This document shows positions 16,504 to 25,319 of a stretch of DNA of 64,000 nt, in pieces (the first letter of the stretch is position 1; each line of letters opens with the position of its first letter). The notes under the pieces are model-generated. The model was not told the origin of the DNA, did not search any database, and saw only the letters and a program-made list of their open reading frames with translations. Source of the DNA: Gordonia rubripertincta (lineage in GTDB: Bacteria > Actinomycetota > Actinomycetes > Mycobacteriales > Mycobacteriaceae); assembly GCF_038024875.1 (NCBI RefSeq), contig NZ_CP136136.1, forward strand, positions 62,001-126,000, in the 5' to 3' direction. The position numbers and the translations under genes were made by a program.

Positions 16504-17265
16504 ATGTCCGTGATGGATCTGTTCGGCACCACCGGCAAGGTGGTCATCGTGACCGGCGCTTCGTCGGGACTCGGTGTCTCCTTCGCCCGCGGCTTCGCCG
16601 AGGCCGGCGCCGACGTGGTGCTCGCCGCGCGTCGAGCGGAGAAGCTCGCCGACACCGCTGCCGCCGTGGAAGCGCTGGGCCGCAAGGCTCTCGTCGTTCC
16701 CGCCGACGTCTCCGACCCCGAGCAGTGCCAGCGCGTCGTCGACGCGGCGATGGAGACCTTCGGAAAGGTCGACGTCCTCATCAACAACGCCGGAGTCGGC
16801 ACCGCCTATCCCGCGACCCGGGAGACCCCCGAACAGTTCCGAGACGTCATCGACATCAACCTCAACGGTTCCTACTGGATGGCCCAGTCGTGTGGACGGG
16901 TCATGCAGCCGGGCAGTGCGATCGTCAACATCTCGTCGATCCTCGGCATCACCACCGCCGGGCTGCCGCAGGCCGCCTACGCCGCGAGCAAGGCCGGCGT
17001 CATCGGTCTCACCCGGGACCTGGCCCAGCAGTGGGGTTCGCGCAAGGGAATCCGCGTCAACGCCATCGCCCCCGGCTTCTTCGAGAGCGAGATGACCGAC
17101 ACCTACCAGCCCGGCTACCTCGACTCGCAGATGCCGCGGGTCGTCCTGGGCCGCACCGGTTACGGAGAAGAGCTCGCCGCGACCGCGATCTGGTTGTCGT
17201 CGGCGGCCGCCGGCTACGTCACCGGGCAGACCCTCGCGGTCGACGGCGGCGTCACCATCACCTAG
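16504..17265 (+). CDS. Short-chain dehydrogenase/reductase
   Basis: A 253-residue classical SDR of the FabG type. The cofactor motif is TGASSGLG near residue 18, NNAGVG near 94, the catalytic serine lies in NISSI, and the YAASKAG block supplies the catalytic Tyr and Lys. ADV plus AARRAEKL after beta-2 suggests NADP(H) preference. It starts 68 bases after the acyl-CoA dehydrogenase with AAGGGAG upstream of ATG 16504, so the two are probably co-transcribed. The substrate is unknown; a 3-hydroxyacyl-CoA or an alcohol is plausible. Confidence 0.85.
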   Translation: MSVMDLFGTTGKVVIVTGASSGLGVSFARGFAEAGADVVLAARRAEKLADTAAAVEALGRKALVVPADVSDPEQCQRVVDAAMETFGKVDVLINNAGVGTAYPATRETPEQFRDVIDINLNGSYWMAQSCGRVMQPGSAIVNISSILGITTAGLPQAAYAASKAGVIGLTRDLAQQWGSRKGIRVNAIAPGFFESEMTDTYQPGYLDSQMPRVVLGRTGYGEELAATAIWLSSAAAGYVTGQTLAVDGGVTIT

Positions 17266-17319
17266 AAGCGGCACGCGATTGCCGCGGTCGGCGGCGGGGG
17301 CGGCCCTAGACTGGTCGCA

Positions 17320-17838
17320 ATGGAATCCGCACCCGCTCCCGACAATCCGCTGCATCCCACCCTGCGGGAGCCGGTCAACCAGGTCGATCCGCGCGCCAAG
17401 ACCCTGTGGCGCATCGGTCCGCTGATCCTGGGCGTACCGGCGACCATCGCAGCCATCGTGGTCGCGGTCGTCGTGCCCGACGCACGGTGGGGTGCAACGC
17501 TCGCCGCGATCGCCCTGGCCCTGCTGACCGCGTTCTACACGACCGTGGTCCCGTTGTGGCGGTACCGCTTTCACCGCTGGGAGGTCAGCGAGGAAGCGGT
17601 GTACTCCCAGTCGGGCTGGTTCGTCCGGCACCGGGTGATCATCCCGATCGCACGTATCCAGGTCGTCGACACCGAGGCCGGCCCCCTGGAACAGCTGCTG
17701 AAACTGGGGAAGCTCACGGTCACCACGGCGTCGTCGGCGGGCACGATCCACATCGAGGGGCTCGACGCCGAACACGCCCGCGCGACCGCGTCCGACCTGA
17801 CCATCCGCACCCAGGCGTTCACCGATGACGCGACCTGA
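17320..17838 (+). CDS. bPH2 (YdbS-like) membrane protein, small
   Basis: A 172-residue protein with two membrane helices (about 30-50 and 55-75). They are followed by one bacterial PH domain of the DUF304/bPH2 type (YRFHRWEVSEEAVYSQSGW ... IPIARIQVVDTEAGPLEQLLKLGKLTVTTAS). The block SAGTIHIEGLD is typical. Such proteins occur as small-large pairs, as here: the larger partner starts 14 bases before this gene ends. The function is unknown, with a proposed membrane-stress or secretion role for the family. Confidence 0.8.
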   Translation: MESAPAPDNPLHPTLREPVNQVDPRAKTLWRIGPLILGVPATIAAIVVAVVVPDARWGATLAAIALALLTAFYTTVVPLWRYRFHRWEVSEEAVYSQSGWFVRHRVIIPIARIQVVDTEAGPLEQLLKLGKLTVTTASSAGTIHIEGLDAEHARATASDLTIRTQAFTDDAT

Positions 17839-19372
17839 GCCGCAACCCGGCTCGGTGCCGCCGGCCGTCCCGGCGGCGGGCCTGCACATCGACGCGCCGG
17901 ACGAGTGGCACCGACTGTCACCGTGGATGATGGCGGTCACCGTCGTCGAATCACTCCCCTCGCTGGTCCCGGTTCTCATCGCCCTGGTCTTCGCCGGGCG
18001 GAGCGCGCCCCTGGTGACACTCATCGCCACCGTGGTGCTCGTACCGCTGGTGACGGTGGTGCCGTGGCTGACCACCTTCTATCAGGTGACCGCGGAACAC
18101 GTCCGGGTCCGGAGCGGCCTGATCACCAAGAAGGTGGCCACCGCCCGCCGCGACCGCATCCGCAGCGTCGATCTCACCGCGTCGCTCGTCCACCGCGTGC
18201 TGAACCTGCAGAAGGTCACCATCGGCACCGGCGGCGACGAACAGGCGTCGCAGGTCAAACTCCGCGCCGTCACGCTCCCCGAGGCGCGCGCACTGCACGA
18301 CAATCTGATGCCGACCGCCGGGACCCGCTCTCCCGCAACCACGTCTGATGTGCGGCTCCCATCCGAAACGCCCACCGCGGCACCCGAGGTGCTGACCAGG
18401 TTCCAGAACGCCTGGCTGCGCTACTCGCCCTTCTCTCTCGGAGGTCTCGCGATCGCCGCTGCGGTCGCCGGTGTCGGAGTCCAGATCGCCAACGACGCAG
18501 GCATGTTCGACGAGGGGGTCGGCCTCGCGCGCGAAGCCTTCGCCACCGTCCGGTCGATCCCGCTCACGCTGGTCATCGCCGTGGCCGTGGTGGCCGTGAT
18601 CCTCATCGGCGCCGTCCTGTCGGTGATCGGGTACGTCCTGAGCTACTGGGACTTCCGCCTCACGCGGCATCCAGACGGCACCCTGCGCACCGAACGCGGA
18701 CTGCTCACCACCAACTCGATCAGCTTCGACGAGAAGCGCATCCGCGGCAGCCACCTGACCGAACCGATCCTCATGCGACCGTTGAAGGGCGCCCGTCTGC
18801 AGGCGATCGCGACCGGTGCGACCAAACACCCACTCTTGCTGCCGCCGGCACCGATCTCCGAGGCGATGCGTGTTGCCGACCTCGTCACCCACGAACGTTC
18901 CGAACTCACCGCACCGCTGACCGGGCATGGCCGGGTGGCACGCATTCGTCGCCTCAACCGCGGATTCCTCACCGGTCTGGTGATCCTCGTCGGAATCTCG
19001 ATCCCGGTCGTCGGCGGCGCGATCTCCGTCGGCTGGCTCGCGGTGGGCGTGCTGTGCCTCGCCGGGTCGATCGGCCTCGGCGTCGTCCGCTCGCGGCACC
19101 TCGGTCACCGGCTCACCGCCCGGTCGGTGGTCATCGCACCCCCGACCGTCGCCCGACAACGAATCGTCGTCGACCATGACGGCGTCATCGGTTGGGCGAG
19201 CAGATCGTCGATCTTCCAGCGCCGGGCCGGCGTCAGCACGCTGATCCTCGCGACGGCCGCCGGTTCCGAGCTCTATTCGCTCGTCGACGTCGACGATGCG
19301 ACCGCCGCGGCGATCACCTCCGACGTGACACCCGACTGGGTGGCGCCGTTCCTCCGTCAGCCGGCCGAGTAG
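17825..19372 (+). CDS. bPH2 (YdbT-like) membrane protein, large
   Basis: A 515-residue membrane protein with several hydrophobic helices in pairs and two to three DUF304/bPH2 repeats. The best are YQVTAEHVRVRSGLITKKVA with RSVDLTASLVHRVLNLQKVT, and a second set in the middle (FRLTRHPDGTLRTERGLLTT). It overlaps the preceding small bPH2 gene by 14 bases, so the two form one unit, as ydbS-ydbT do in Bacillus. A long hairpin follows. Confidence 0.8.
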   Translation: MTRPEPQPGSVPPAVPAAGLHIDAPDEWHRLSPWMMAVTVVESLPSLVPVLIALVFAGRSAPLVTLIATVVLVPLVTVVPWLTTFYQVTAEHVRVRSGLITKKVATARRDRIRSVDLTASLVHRVLNLQKVTIGTGGDEQASQVKLRAVTLPEARALHDNLMPTAGTRSPATTSDVRLPSETPTAAPEVLTRFQNAWLRYSPFSLGGLAIAAAVAGVGVQIANDAGMFDEGVGLAREAFATVRSIPLTLVIAVAVVAVILIGAVLSVIGYVLSYWDFRLTRHPDGTLRTERGLLTTNSISFDEKRIRGSHLTEPILMRPLKGARLQAIATGATKHPLLLPPAPISEAMRVADLVTHERSELTAPLTGHGRVARIRRLNRGFLTGLVILVGISIPVVGGAISVGWLAVGVLCLAGSIGLGVVRSRHLGHRLTARSVVIAPPTVARQRIVVDHDGVIGWASRSSIFQRRAGVSTLILATAAGSELYSLVDVDDATAAAITSDVTPDWVAPFLRQPAE

Positions 19373-19403
19373 GTCGAAGGCGCGCGCACCCGCGTATCGG
19401 TCT

Positions 19404-19437
19404 CCTTCCCGCCTATCGAGCTCGATCGGCGGGAGGA
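19404..19437. terminator. Probable bidirectional terminator
   Basis: A nearly continuous inverted repeat (about 14 of 16 pairs, centred on GAGCTC) fills the 88-base gap between two convergent genes. It can serve both the bPH2 pair and the Nudix gene. Confidence 0.5.
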
Positions 19438-19460
19438 AAACCACTAGGCGGGATCGTCGA

Positions 19461-19946
19461 TCAACCGGCCGGTAGCGCCTCGAGCAGCCGGTCGACGAAT
19501 GGTGCCTGCGCCGGGTTGAGTTTCGTCTTCGCGGTCTCCGGATCGAACCACTCGGCGCGATCGATCTCCGGGAACGACTGCATGCGGCCCGACCGCGGCG
19601 GCCACGCCATCTCGAAGGTGTTGGAGACGACGGTCGTCACGTCGAGATCGCCCTCGACGCCGAAGCCGATGACGGTCTTGCCGCTCTTGAGCTTCACCTC
19701 GCCGAGGTCGATGTGCGGACCGCCGGGCACTGGGCTGCCGATCTCCTCGAGGTACTCACGACGCGCGGCGTCCCACTCCGATTCGTCGGCGTCGACCAGC
19801 CCCTTCGGGATCGACCACGACCCTTCGTCCGGCTTGCGGGCCCAGATCGGACCGCCGGGGTGAGCGATGAGCACTTCGACGCCGTCGGGGCCGCTACGTC
19901 GGAACAGCAGGATGCCCGCGCTGCGGCGAGTCGAGGATACGGTCAC
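19461..19946 (-). CDS. Nudix hydrolase
   Basis: A 161-residue protein with a full Nudix box, GLVDADESEWDAARREYLEE, followed by IGS, so it should hydrolyse a nucleoside-diphosphate-linked substrate using Mg2+. The domain starts at once (RRSAGILLFRR). The C-terminal PEIDRAEWFDPETAKTKL and the mid-region DEGSWSIPKG resemble the NUDIX family that includes small diadenosine-polyphosphate hydrolases. The chosen start is GTG at 19946; it lacks a strong ribosome binding site. The frame stays open far upstream against the NCS2 gene, but only this part is protein-like. Confidence 0.85.
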   Translation of the reverse strand: MTVSSTRRSAGILLFRRSGPDGVEVLIAHPGGPIWARKPDEGSWSIPKGLVDADESEWDAARREYLEEIGSPVPGGPHIDLGEVKLKSGKTVIGFGVEGDLDVTTVVSNTFEMAWPPRSGRMQSFPEIDRAEWFDPETAKTKLNPAQAPFVDRLLEALPAG

Positions 19947-20021
19947 CGATATATCTTCGCGGAAACACCGCCGACACACGGACGCGCCTCCGCGGAAATA
20001 CCGGGTCCGTAGAAACCAGTC

Positions 20022-21719
20022 ATGTCGGTGATCGATGTCGTGAAGAACGGGAGGACCGGTGCGCGTCCGGTCGACGAGATCCCGCCGTTCGTCAAGCTGT
20101 TCCCGCTCGGCCTGCAGCATGTGCTCGCGATGTACGCGGGCGCGGTCGCGGTCCCGCTGATCGTCGGCGGCGCCATGGTCGGGGCCGGGCAGCTCCAGCA
20201 GGGTGACATCGTCCACCTGATCATGGCCGACCTGTTCGTCGCCGGTATCGCGACCATCCTTCAGGCCGTCGGGTTCTGGCGGTTCGGCGTCCGGCTCCCG
20301 CTGATACAGGGCGTGACCTTCGCCGCCGTCGGCCCCATGATCACCATCGGCACCAGCTACGGCATCACCGCCATCTATGGTTCGGTGATCGCCTGCGGCG
20401 TGTTCATGATCGCGGTCGCACCGATCGTCGGGCGGCTCATCCGGTTCTTCCCGCCGCTGGTCACCGGCACGATCATCCTGATCATCGGTGTCTCGCTGAT
20501 GCGTGTGGCGGCCGGCTGGTTCGGCGGCGGCACCGCCTCCGGCCCCGACTTCGGCGACCCGAAGAACATCGGCTTCGGCTTCCTGACCCTGGCGATCATC
20601 GTCGCCATCGAGCGCTTCGCGCCCGACGCCGTCCGCCGCGTCTCGATCCTGCTCGGCCTGGCGATCGGCACACTGGTGTCCATCCCGTTCGGGATGACCC
20701 ACTGGGACAAGGTCGGCGAATACCCGTGGGTGGGTGTGCCGCAGCCGTTCCAGTTCGGTGCGCCGACCTTCGAGATCAGCGCGATCATCTCGCTGATCAT
20801 CGTCGGCGTGGTGATCATGACCGAGACCACCGGCGACATCGTCGCGGTCGGTGAGATCGTCGACGAGAAGATCACCCCGCGCCGCCTGGCCGACGGCATG
20901 CGCGCCGACGGACTCGGCACCGTCCTCGGCGGCATCTTCAACACCTTCCCGTACACGGCGTTCGCGCAGAACGTCGGCCTCGTCGCGATCACCGGCGTCC
21001 GGACGCGGCACGTCGCGACCTGCGCCGGCGTGATCCTCGTCGCGCTGGGCCTGTTGCCGAAGATGGCGGCGATCGTCGAGGGCATCCCGCAACCCGTCCT
21101 CGGCGGCGCCGGCGTGGCTTTGTTCGGCATGGTCGCGGCCAGCGGCATCCGAACCCTCACCAAGGTGAAGTTCAACAACGTCAACGTGCTCGTCGTGGCC
21201 ATCTCGGTGGGCGTCGCGATGCTGACCGAGGCGAAGATCTACTACACCGACCGCACCCTCGGCGACGCCCCGGTCAACGTCGTGCTCGACATGTACGCGC
21301 AGTTCCCGGACTGGTTCCAGACGATCTTCCATTCGGGCATCTCGGCCGGCGCCATCACCGCGATCCTGCTGAACCTGCTGCTCAACACGCGCAGCGTGTC
21401 CGGCGATCCGGTCGACTACCACAACACCGGAGAGATCGCGGTCGTCGGCGGACCCGCGGTGTCGGCCTCCGACGGCGTGCGGGCACCGGCGTTCGACCCG
21501 CGTGACGCCCTCGCGGCCGCCGACCCCGACACCCCGCCGGAGACCCTGCGCTACCTGGCCGACCACGACCCGTCGCTGCATCAGTTCATCGTCACCAACC
21601 CGTCGAGCCCGAAGGACCTGTGCGACCACATCAGAGGCCTCGGCGACCCCAAGGTGATGCGGGTCTTCGAGACCTGGGACGGCTACACCGACGGCGGGTT
21701 CTCGAGGCGCGGTTCGTGA
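20022..21719 (+). CDS. NCS2-family nucleobase:cation symporter with a C-terminal repeat extension
   Basis: A 565-residue integral membrane protein of the UraA/PbuX/UacT family, with about 12-14 helices. Family blocks are LPLGLQHVLAMYAGAVAVPLIVGG-like near residue 30 and PLIQGVTFAAVGPM near 95. The signature region MTETTGDIVAVGEI has the conserved glutamate and NTFPYTAFAQNVGL follows it. It should import uracil or xanthine/urate with protons. After about residue 490 comes a soluble tail. It reads DPDTPPETLRYLADHDPSLH and FIVTNPSSPKDLCDHI, with spacing like a variant leucine-rich (LRV) repeat. It is transcribed away from the Nudix gene, 75 bases apart. Confidence 0.88.
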   Translation: MSVIDVVKNGRTGARPVDEIPPFVKLFPLGLQHVLAMYAGAVAVPLIVGGAMVGAGQLQQGDIVHLIMADLFVAGIATILQAVGFWRFGVRLPLIQGVTFAAVGPMITIGTSYGITAIYGSVIACGVFMIAVAPIVGRLIRFFPPLVTGTIILIIGVSLMRVAAGWFGGGTASGPDFGDPKNIGFGFLTLAIIVAIERFAPDAVRRVSILLGLAIGTLVSIPFGMTHWDKVGEYPWVGVPQPFQFGAPTFEISAIISLIIVGVVIMTETTGDIVAVGEIVDEKITPRRLADGMRADGLGTVLGGIFNTFPYTAFAQNVGLVAITGVRTRHVATCAGVILVALGLLPKMAAIVEGIPQPVLGGAGVALFGMVAASGIRTLTKVKFNNVNVLVVAISVGVAMLTEAKIYYTDRTLGDAPVNVVLDMYAQFPDWFQTIFHSGISAGAITAILLNLLLNTRSVSGDPVDYHNTGEIAVVGGPAVSASDGVRAPAFDPRDALAAADPDTPPETLRYLADHDPSLHQFIVTNPSSPKDLCDHIRGLGDPKVMRVFETWDGYTDGGFSRRGS

Positions 21720-21756
21720 ACGGACGGACCGTCCAGATGTCGGTTCTCGGCGCGCC

Positions 21757-22134
21757 CTACCCCGCATCGGCCTTCGCGTAGTTGCTCGCGCCATAGAAAT
21801 CGACGGTGACCACCGGCTCGTCGCCGACCACCCAGGCGTCGTGCCCGGACGGCAGCGACGTGATCTGCCCGGGCCCGGCGTCGAACTCGGTACCGTCGGC
21901 CATCACGATGTGCAGCACCCCGGAGACGTGGTACTGGAAATGCGGCGCCTCACAGAGTTCGGTACCGGCGATGGGTTTCACGTCGACCGACCACCGCCAG
22001 CCGGGCTGCAACTCGAGCCGGCCGATCTCGGAGTCCCCGACGTTGAGCACGTTCATCCGGCCGTGGCCGAAGGTGCGGACCTCGTCGGGTGAGGCGAAGT
22101 CGCGGTGCTCGGTGCGATGCTTGGTGGCGGTCAT
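21757..22134 (-). CDS. Small cupin-domain protein
   Basis: A 125-residue single-domain cupin. The first cupin motif region is LELQPGWRWSVDVKPIAGTELCEAPH and the second is GQITSLPSGHDAWVVGDEPV, which keep the characteristic Gly, Pro and His residues. A metal site is likely. ATG 22134 is preceded by GGAGGGAA. No pathway partner is adjacent; the neighbour across the promoter is an 84-residue unknown. Confidence 0.8.
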   Translation of the reverse strand: MTATKHRTEHRDFASPDEVRTFGHGRMNVLNVGDSEIGRLELQPGWRWSVDVKPIAGTELCEAPHFQYHVSGVLHIVMADGTEFDAGPGQITSLPSGHDAWVVGDEPVVTVDFYGASNYAKADAG

Positions 22135-22317
22135 GATTCCCTCCGGGTTTGGATCCACCCGACCCTCCTCTGACGCTACGAACCCGACCTTGCGGTTCGG
22201 TCGCGGTCGGCACACGATCCGGCGCAGGTGGGGCGCCGAAGCCGCCTCCGCCCGATACGACGCCGCGGGACCCCGGACACGGCCCACCTCGCCGCGAATC
22301 GGCATATCGTGGATTCC

Positions 22318-22572
22318 ATGTCCTCCAGATTCGAACCCGGCCCCGGCGCCGACGACGGTTCCGCAGCCGACGGCCTCGACGACCGCATCGTCGACCCCGA
22401 CGTACCGCACGAGTGGCCGCACGCGTCGGCCTTCGCCTTCGGGGATGCGACGCCGATCGGCGAGACAGATCGCCTGGCGCGTGAACGCGCGGCGTACGAG
22501 GCCGCCGGTCACACCGACTACAACCGTGGCCACGCCGTGGGCGGCTCCGCCGGAAGCACCGAGGGGCAGTAG
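22318..22572 (+). CDS. Small acidic protein of unknown function
   Basis: An 84-residue, charged, apparently soluble protein (ADGLDDRIVDPDVPHEWPHASAFAF ... DRLARERAAYEAAGHTDYNRG in pieces). I do not recognise the family. ATG 22318 lacks a clear ribosome binding site and an upstream extension is possible. Its stop is directly followed by the start of the VOC protein, so the two are coupled. Confidence 0.55.
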   Translation: MSSRFEPGPGADDGSAADGLDDRIVDPDVPHEWPHASAFAFGDATPIGETDRLARERAAYEAAGHTDYNRGHAVGGSAGSTEGQ

Positions 22573-22956
22573 ATGGAGGTCTTGTCCAGCCGGGTGCTCC
22601 TACTCTCGGCAGATCCCGAGCGTCTGCAGGCCTTCTACCGTGACCAGCTGGGTCTCCCGATCCATCGGGAGTACCCCGGCGGCATCGTGTTCTTCGCCGG
22701 CAACGGGCTCATCGAGATCTCGACGCACATGAAGACCGACGCCCCTGACCCGATGAGCAACGCGGTGCTCTGGTTGCAGGTCCGCGACGCCGAGGCCACC
22801 GAGAAACAGTTCCGGGATCGCGGGGTGACGGTCAAGCGCGAGCCGCGGACCGAGCCGTGGGGCCTGATCGAGATGCACGCCGAGGACCCCGACGGACGCA
22901 CGATCATCGTCGTCGAGATCCCCGCCGATCATCCGCTGCGCAAGGACAACCGCTAG
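22573..22956 (+). CDS. VOC (glyoxalase/bleomycin-resistance) family protein
   Basis: A 127-residue protein with the paired beta-alpha-beta-beta-beta fold of the vicinal-oxygen-chelate family: SSRVLLLSADPERLQAFYRD and, in the second half, NAVLWLQVRDAEATEKQFRDRG. The C-terminal EMHAEDPDGRTIIVVEI supplies the usual metal-ligand glutamate. The function could be a lyase, a dioxygenase or resistance binding protein; the sequence does not decide. It starts immediately after the stop of the previous gene. Confidence 0.8.
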   Translation: MEVLSSRVLLLSADPERLQAFYRDQLGLPIHREYPGGIVFFAGNGLIEISTHMKTDAPDPMSNAVLWLQVRDAEATEKQFRDRGVTVKREPRTEPWGLIEMHAEDPDGRTIIVVEIPADHPLRKDNR

Positions 22957-23013
22957 CCGGAGGGCATCGGCGGTGATGAAACCGGCCGGACCGGGCATGA
23001 CAAACTGGATCGC

Positions 23014-24279
23014 ATGAGTTCCTGGAACGCGCCCACCTGCGCGAGCGGCTTGGATGCCACCGTCGAGCTGCCCGGTTCCAAGTCCATCACCAACCGCGCG
23101 CTGGTCCTCGCCGCGCTCGCCGACGGCCCGTCGACCGTCCGCGGAACCCTCCGCAGCCGAGACACCAACCTGATGCTGAGTGCTCTGGAGGCACTCGGTG
23201 TGCAGGTGCGCATCGACCCCGCGGCGGAGACCACCGTCTCCCTCACCCCAGGACCGTTGCACGGCGCCGACGTCGACTGCGGTCTCGCCGGCACGGTGAT
23301 GCGATTCCTGCCGCCGCTCGGCGCGCTGGCCGCCGGCCGGGTGCGCTTCGACGGCGACCCGCAGGCCCGGGTCCGGCCCCAGACCACGATCCTCGACGCC
23401 CTGCGCGGGCTCGGGGTCGCGATCGAGGGCGACCGGCTGCCCTTCACCATCGACGGCACCGGACGCGTGCGCGGTGGCGAGGTCACCATCGACGCGTCCG
23501 GGTCGTCACAGTTCGTGTCGGGTCTGCTGCTGTCGGCGGCCCGGTTCGACGAGGGGCTCGTCATCCGCCACGTCGGACCGCCCGTCCCGTCGACTCCCCA
23601 CATCGACATGACCGTCGAGATGCTGGCGACCGCCGGCGTCGAGGTCGACACCTCTGAACCCGATGTCTGGCGCGTGTCGCCCGGTCCGATCCGGGCCGTC
23701 GACTGGACCGTCGAACCCGACCTGTCGAACGCGGCGGCGTTCCTGGCCGCTGCCGCGGTGACCGGCGGAGAGGTCCGGGTGCCGTACTGGCCGGCGGTCA
23801 CCACACAGCCCGGCGCCCGCATCGCCGACGTCCTGGCCGCAATGGGATGCACCGTCGAGCACCTCGAGGGCACCCTCAGCGTCCGCGGACCCGAGGTGCT
23901 GAAGGGCGTGAACCTCGACCTGCGCGACATCGGTGAACTGACCCCGACCATCGCCGCCCTCTGCGCCCTCGCCGACGGCGAGTCGACGCTGAGTGGCATC
24001 GCCCACCTGCGCGGCCACGAAACCGACCGGCTGGCGGCCCTCACCACCGAGATCACCCGTCTCGGCGGGATCTGCGCCGAGACCGAGGACGGACTCCGGA
24101 TCACCGGGACGAGCCTGCACGGCGGGACCTGGGAGTCCTACGCCGATCACCGCATGGCCACCGCCGGCGCCATCATCGGACTCGTGACGCCCGACGTCGT
24201 GGTCGACGACATCGAGACGACCAACAAGACCCTGCCCGACTTTCCCGGCATGTGGCAGAAGATGATCGGGCGCCCTTGA
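23014..24279 (+). CDS. aroA: 3-phosphoshikimate 1-carboxyvinyltransferase (EPSP synthase)
   Basis: The enzyme of the shikimate pathway that joins phosphoenolpyruvate to shikimate-3-phosphate. It has 421 residues, in the normal range. The N-terminal signature PGSKSITNRALVLAALADG carries the catalytic lysine (K23). LAGTVMRFLPPLGALAAG is the class signature, and RGHETDRLAAL with the late DHRMATAGA contain further active-site residues. The gene's TGA overlaps the start of rsgA. Confidence 0.95.
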   Translation: MSSWNAPTCASGLDATVELPGSKSITNRALVLAALADGPSTVRGTLRSRDTNLMLSALEALGVQVRIDPAAETTVSLTPGPLHGADVDCGLAGTVMRFLPPLGALAAGRVRFDGDPQARVRPQTTILDALRGLGVAIEGDRLPFTIDGTGRVRGGEVTIDASGSSQFVSGLLLSAARFDEGLVIRHVGPPVPSTPHIDMTVEMLATAGVEVDTSEPDVWRVSPGPIRAVDWTVEPDLSNAAAFLAAAAVTGGEVRVPYWPAVTTQPGARIADVLAAMGCTVEHLEGTLSVRGPEVLKGVNLDLRDIGELTPTIAALCALADGESTLSGIAHLRGHETDRLAALTTEITRLGGICAETEDGLRITGTSLHGGTWESYADHRMATAGAIIGLVTPDVVVDDIETTNKTLPDFPGMWQKMIGRP

Positions 24280-25319
24280 GCCGGCGGGCCAACAGCTACG
24301 ACGAGTCCGACGTCCGGGTTCGTCCGGGGAAGGGCACCCGTCCGCGCACCAAGACCCGCCCATCCCACGACGACGCCGAGCAGGGCATGGTCGTGTCGGT
24401 GGACCGCGGCCGGTGGGGTGTCGTCCTCGGCGGCGATCCGGACCGTCGCGTCGTGACGATGCGCGCGCGAGAACTGGGCCGGACCCCCATCGTCGTCGGT
24501 GACGACGTGTCGGTGGTCGGCGACCTCTCCGGCAAGCCCGACACCCTGGCGCGGATCGTCCGCGTCGCGGAACGGCGAAGTGTGTTGCGCCGCACCGCAG
24601 ACGACTCTGATCCCTACGAGCGGATCGTGGTGGCCAACGCCGACCAGTTGCTGATCGTCACCGCGATGGCCGACCCGCCGCCGCGCACAGGATTCGTCGA
24701 ACGCACACTCGCGGCGGCCTACGTCGGCGGCCTGTCCCCCATCCTGTGCCTGACCAAATCCGATCTCGCCGATCCGACCGAGTTCATCGCCGCCTTCGCC
24801 GATCTCGACCTGCCGGTCATCCGGGCCGGGCGCGACGATCCGCTCGACGAGATCCTCGCGACGCTCCGGGGCCGTATCACCGCATTCATCGGCCACTCCG
24901 GGGTCGGCAAGTCGACACTCGTGAATCGTCTTGTCCCCGACGCATATCGGGCGACCGGCGTCGTGTCCGGGGTAGGCAAGGGACGCCACACGTCAACCCA
25001 GTCGGTGGCGCTGCCCCTACCCGGGGACTCGATCCCGCGCGGCTGGGTGGTCGACACCCCCGGCATCCGGTCGTTCGGACTCGCTCATGTCGGTGCAGAC
25101 GACATCATCGCGGCGTTCGACGATCTGCGGGACGCCATCGAGGAATGCCCCCGGGGCTGTACGCATCTCGGCCCGCCGGCCGATCCGGAGTGTCGCCTCG
25201 ACGAACTCGAGGGCCACTCCTACCGGCGCGGCATGGCCGTGCGGCATCTGCTGGCAGCGGTCGGCGGGACGCTCAGCGACGACGACGCCGCGCCCGCAGC
25301 TGACGAATCGCCGTCTTGA
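24276..25319 (+). CDS. rsgA: Ribosome small-subunit-dependent GTPase RsgA
   Basis: A circularly permuted GTPase that aids 30S maturation. It has an OB-fold region (about 30-85), then the G4-like LTKSDLADP before the P-loop GHSGVGKSTLVNRL, then VVDTPGIRSFGL as G3. The C-terminal zinc cluster is ECPRGCTHLGPPADPEC. The start is proposed as TTG 24276, overlapping the aroA stop (TTGA). The resulting N-terminus, SRRANSYDESDVRVRPGKG, matches mycobacterial RsgA as I recall it. A GTG at 24252 would add eight residues. Its last 47 bases overlap the convergent desaturase gene. Confidence 0.92.
   Translation: MSRRANSYDESDVRVRPGKGTRPRTKTRPSHDDAEQGMVVSVDRGRWGVVLGGDPDRRVVTMRARELGRTPIVVGDDVSVVGDLSGKPDTLARIVRVAERRSVLRRTADDSDPYERIVVANADQLLIVTAMADPPPRTGFVERTLAAAYVGGLSPILCLTKSDLADPTEFIAAFADLDLPVIRAGRDDPLDEILATLRGRITAFIGHSGVGKSTLVNRLVPDAYRATGVVSGVGKGRHTSTQSVALPLPGDSIPRGWVVDTPGIRSFGLAHVGADDIIAAFDDLRDAIEECPRGCTHLGPPADPECRLDELEGHSYRRGMAVRHLLAAVGGTLSDDDAAPAADESPS

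Noticed and set aside
19947..21794. Upstream continuation of the Nudix frame on the minus strand
   Set aside because: The region is His/Asp/Arg-rich shadow of the NCS2 permease; the Nudix domain begins right after GTG 19946.
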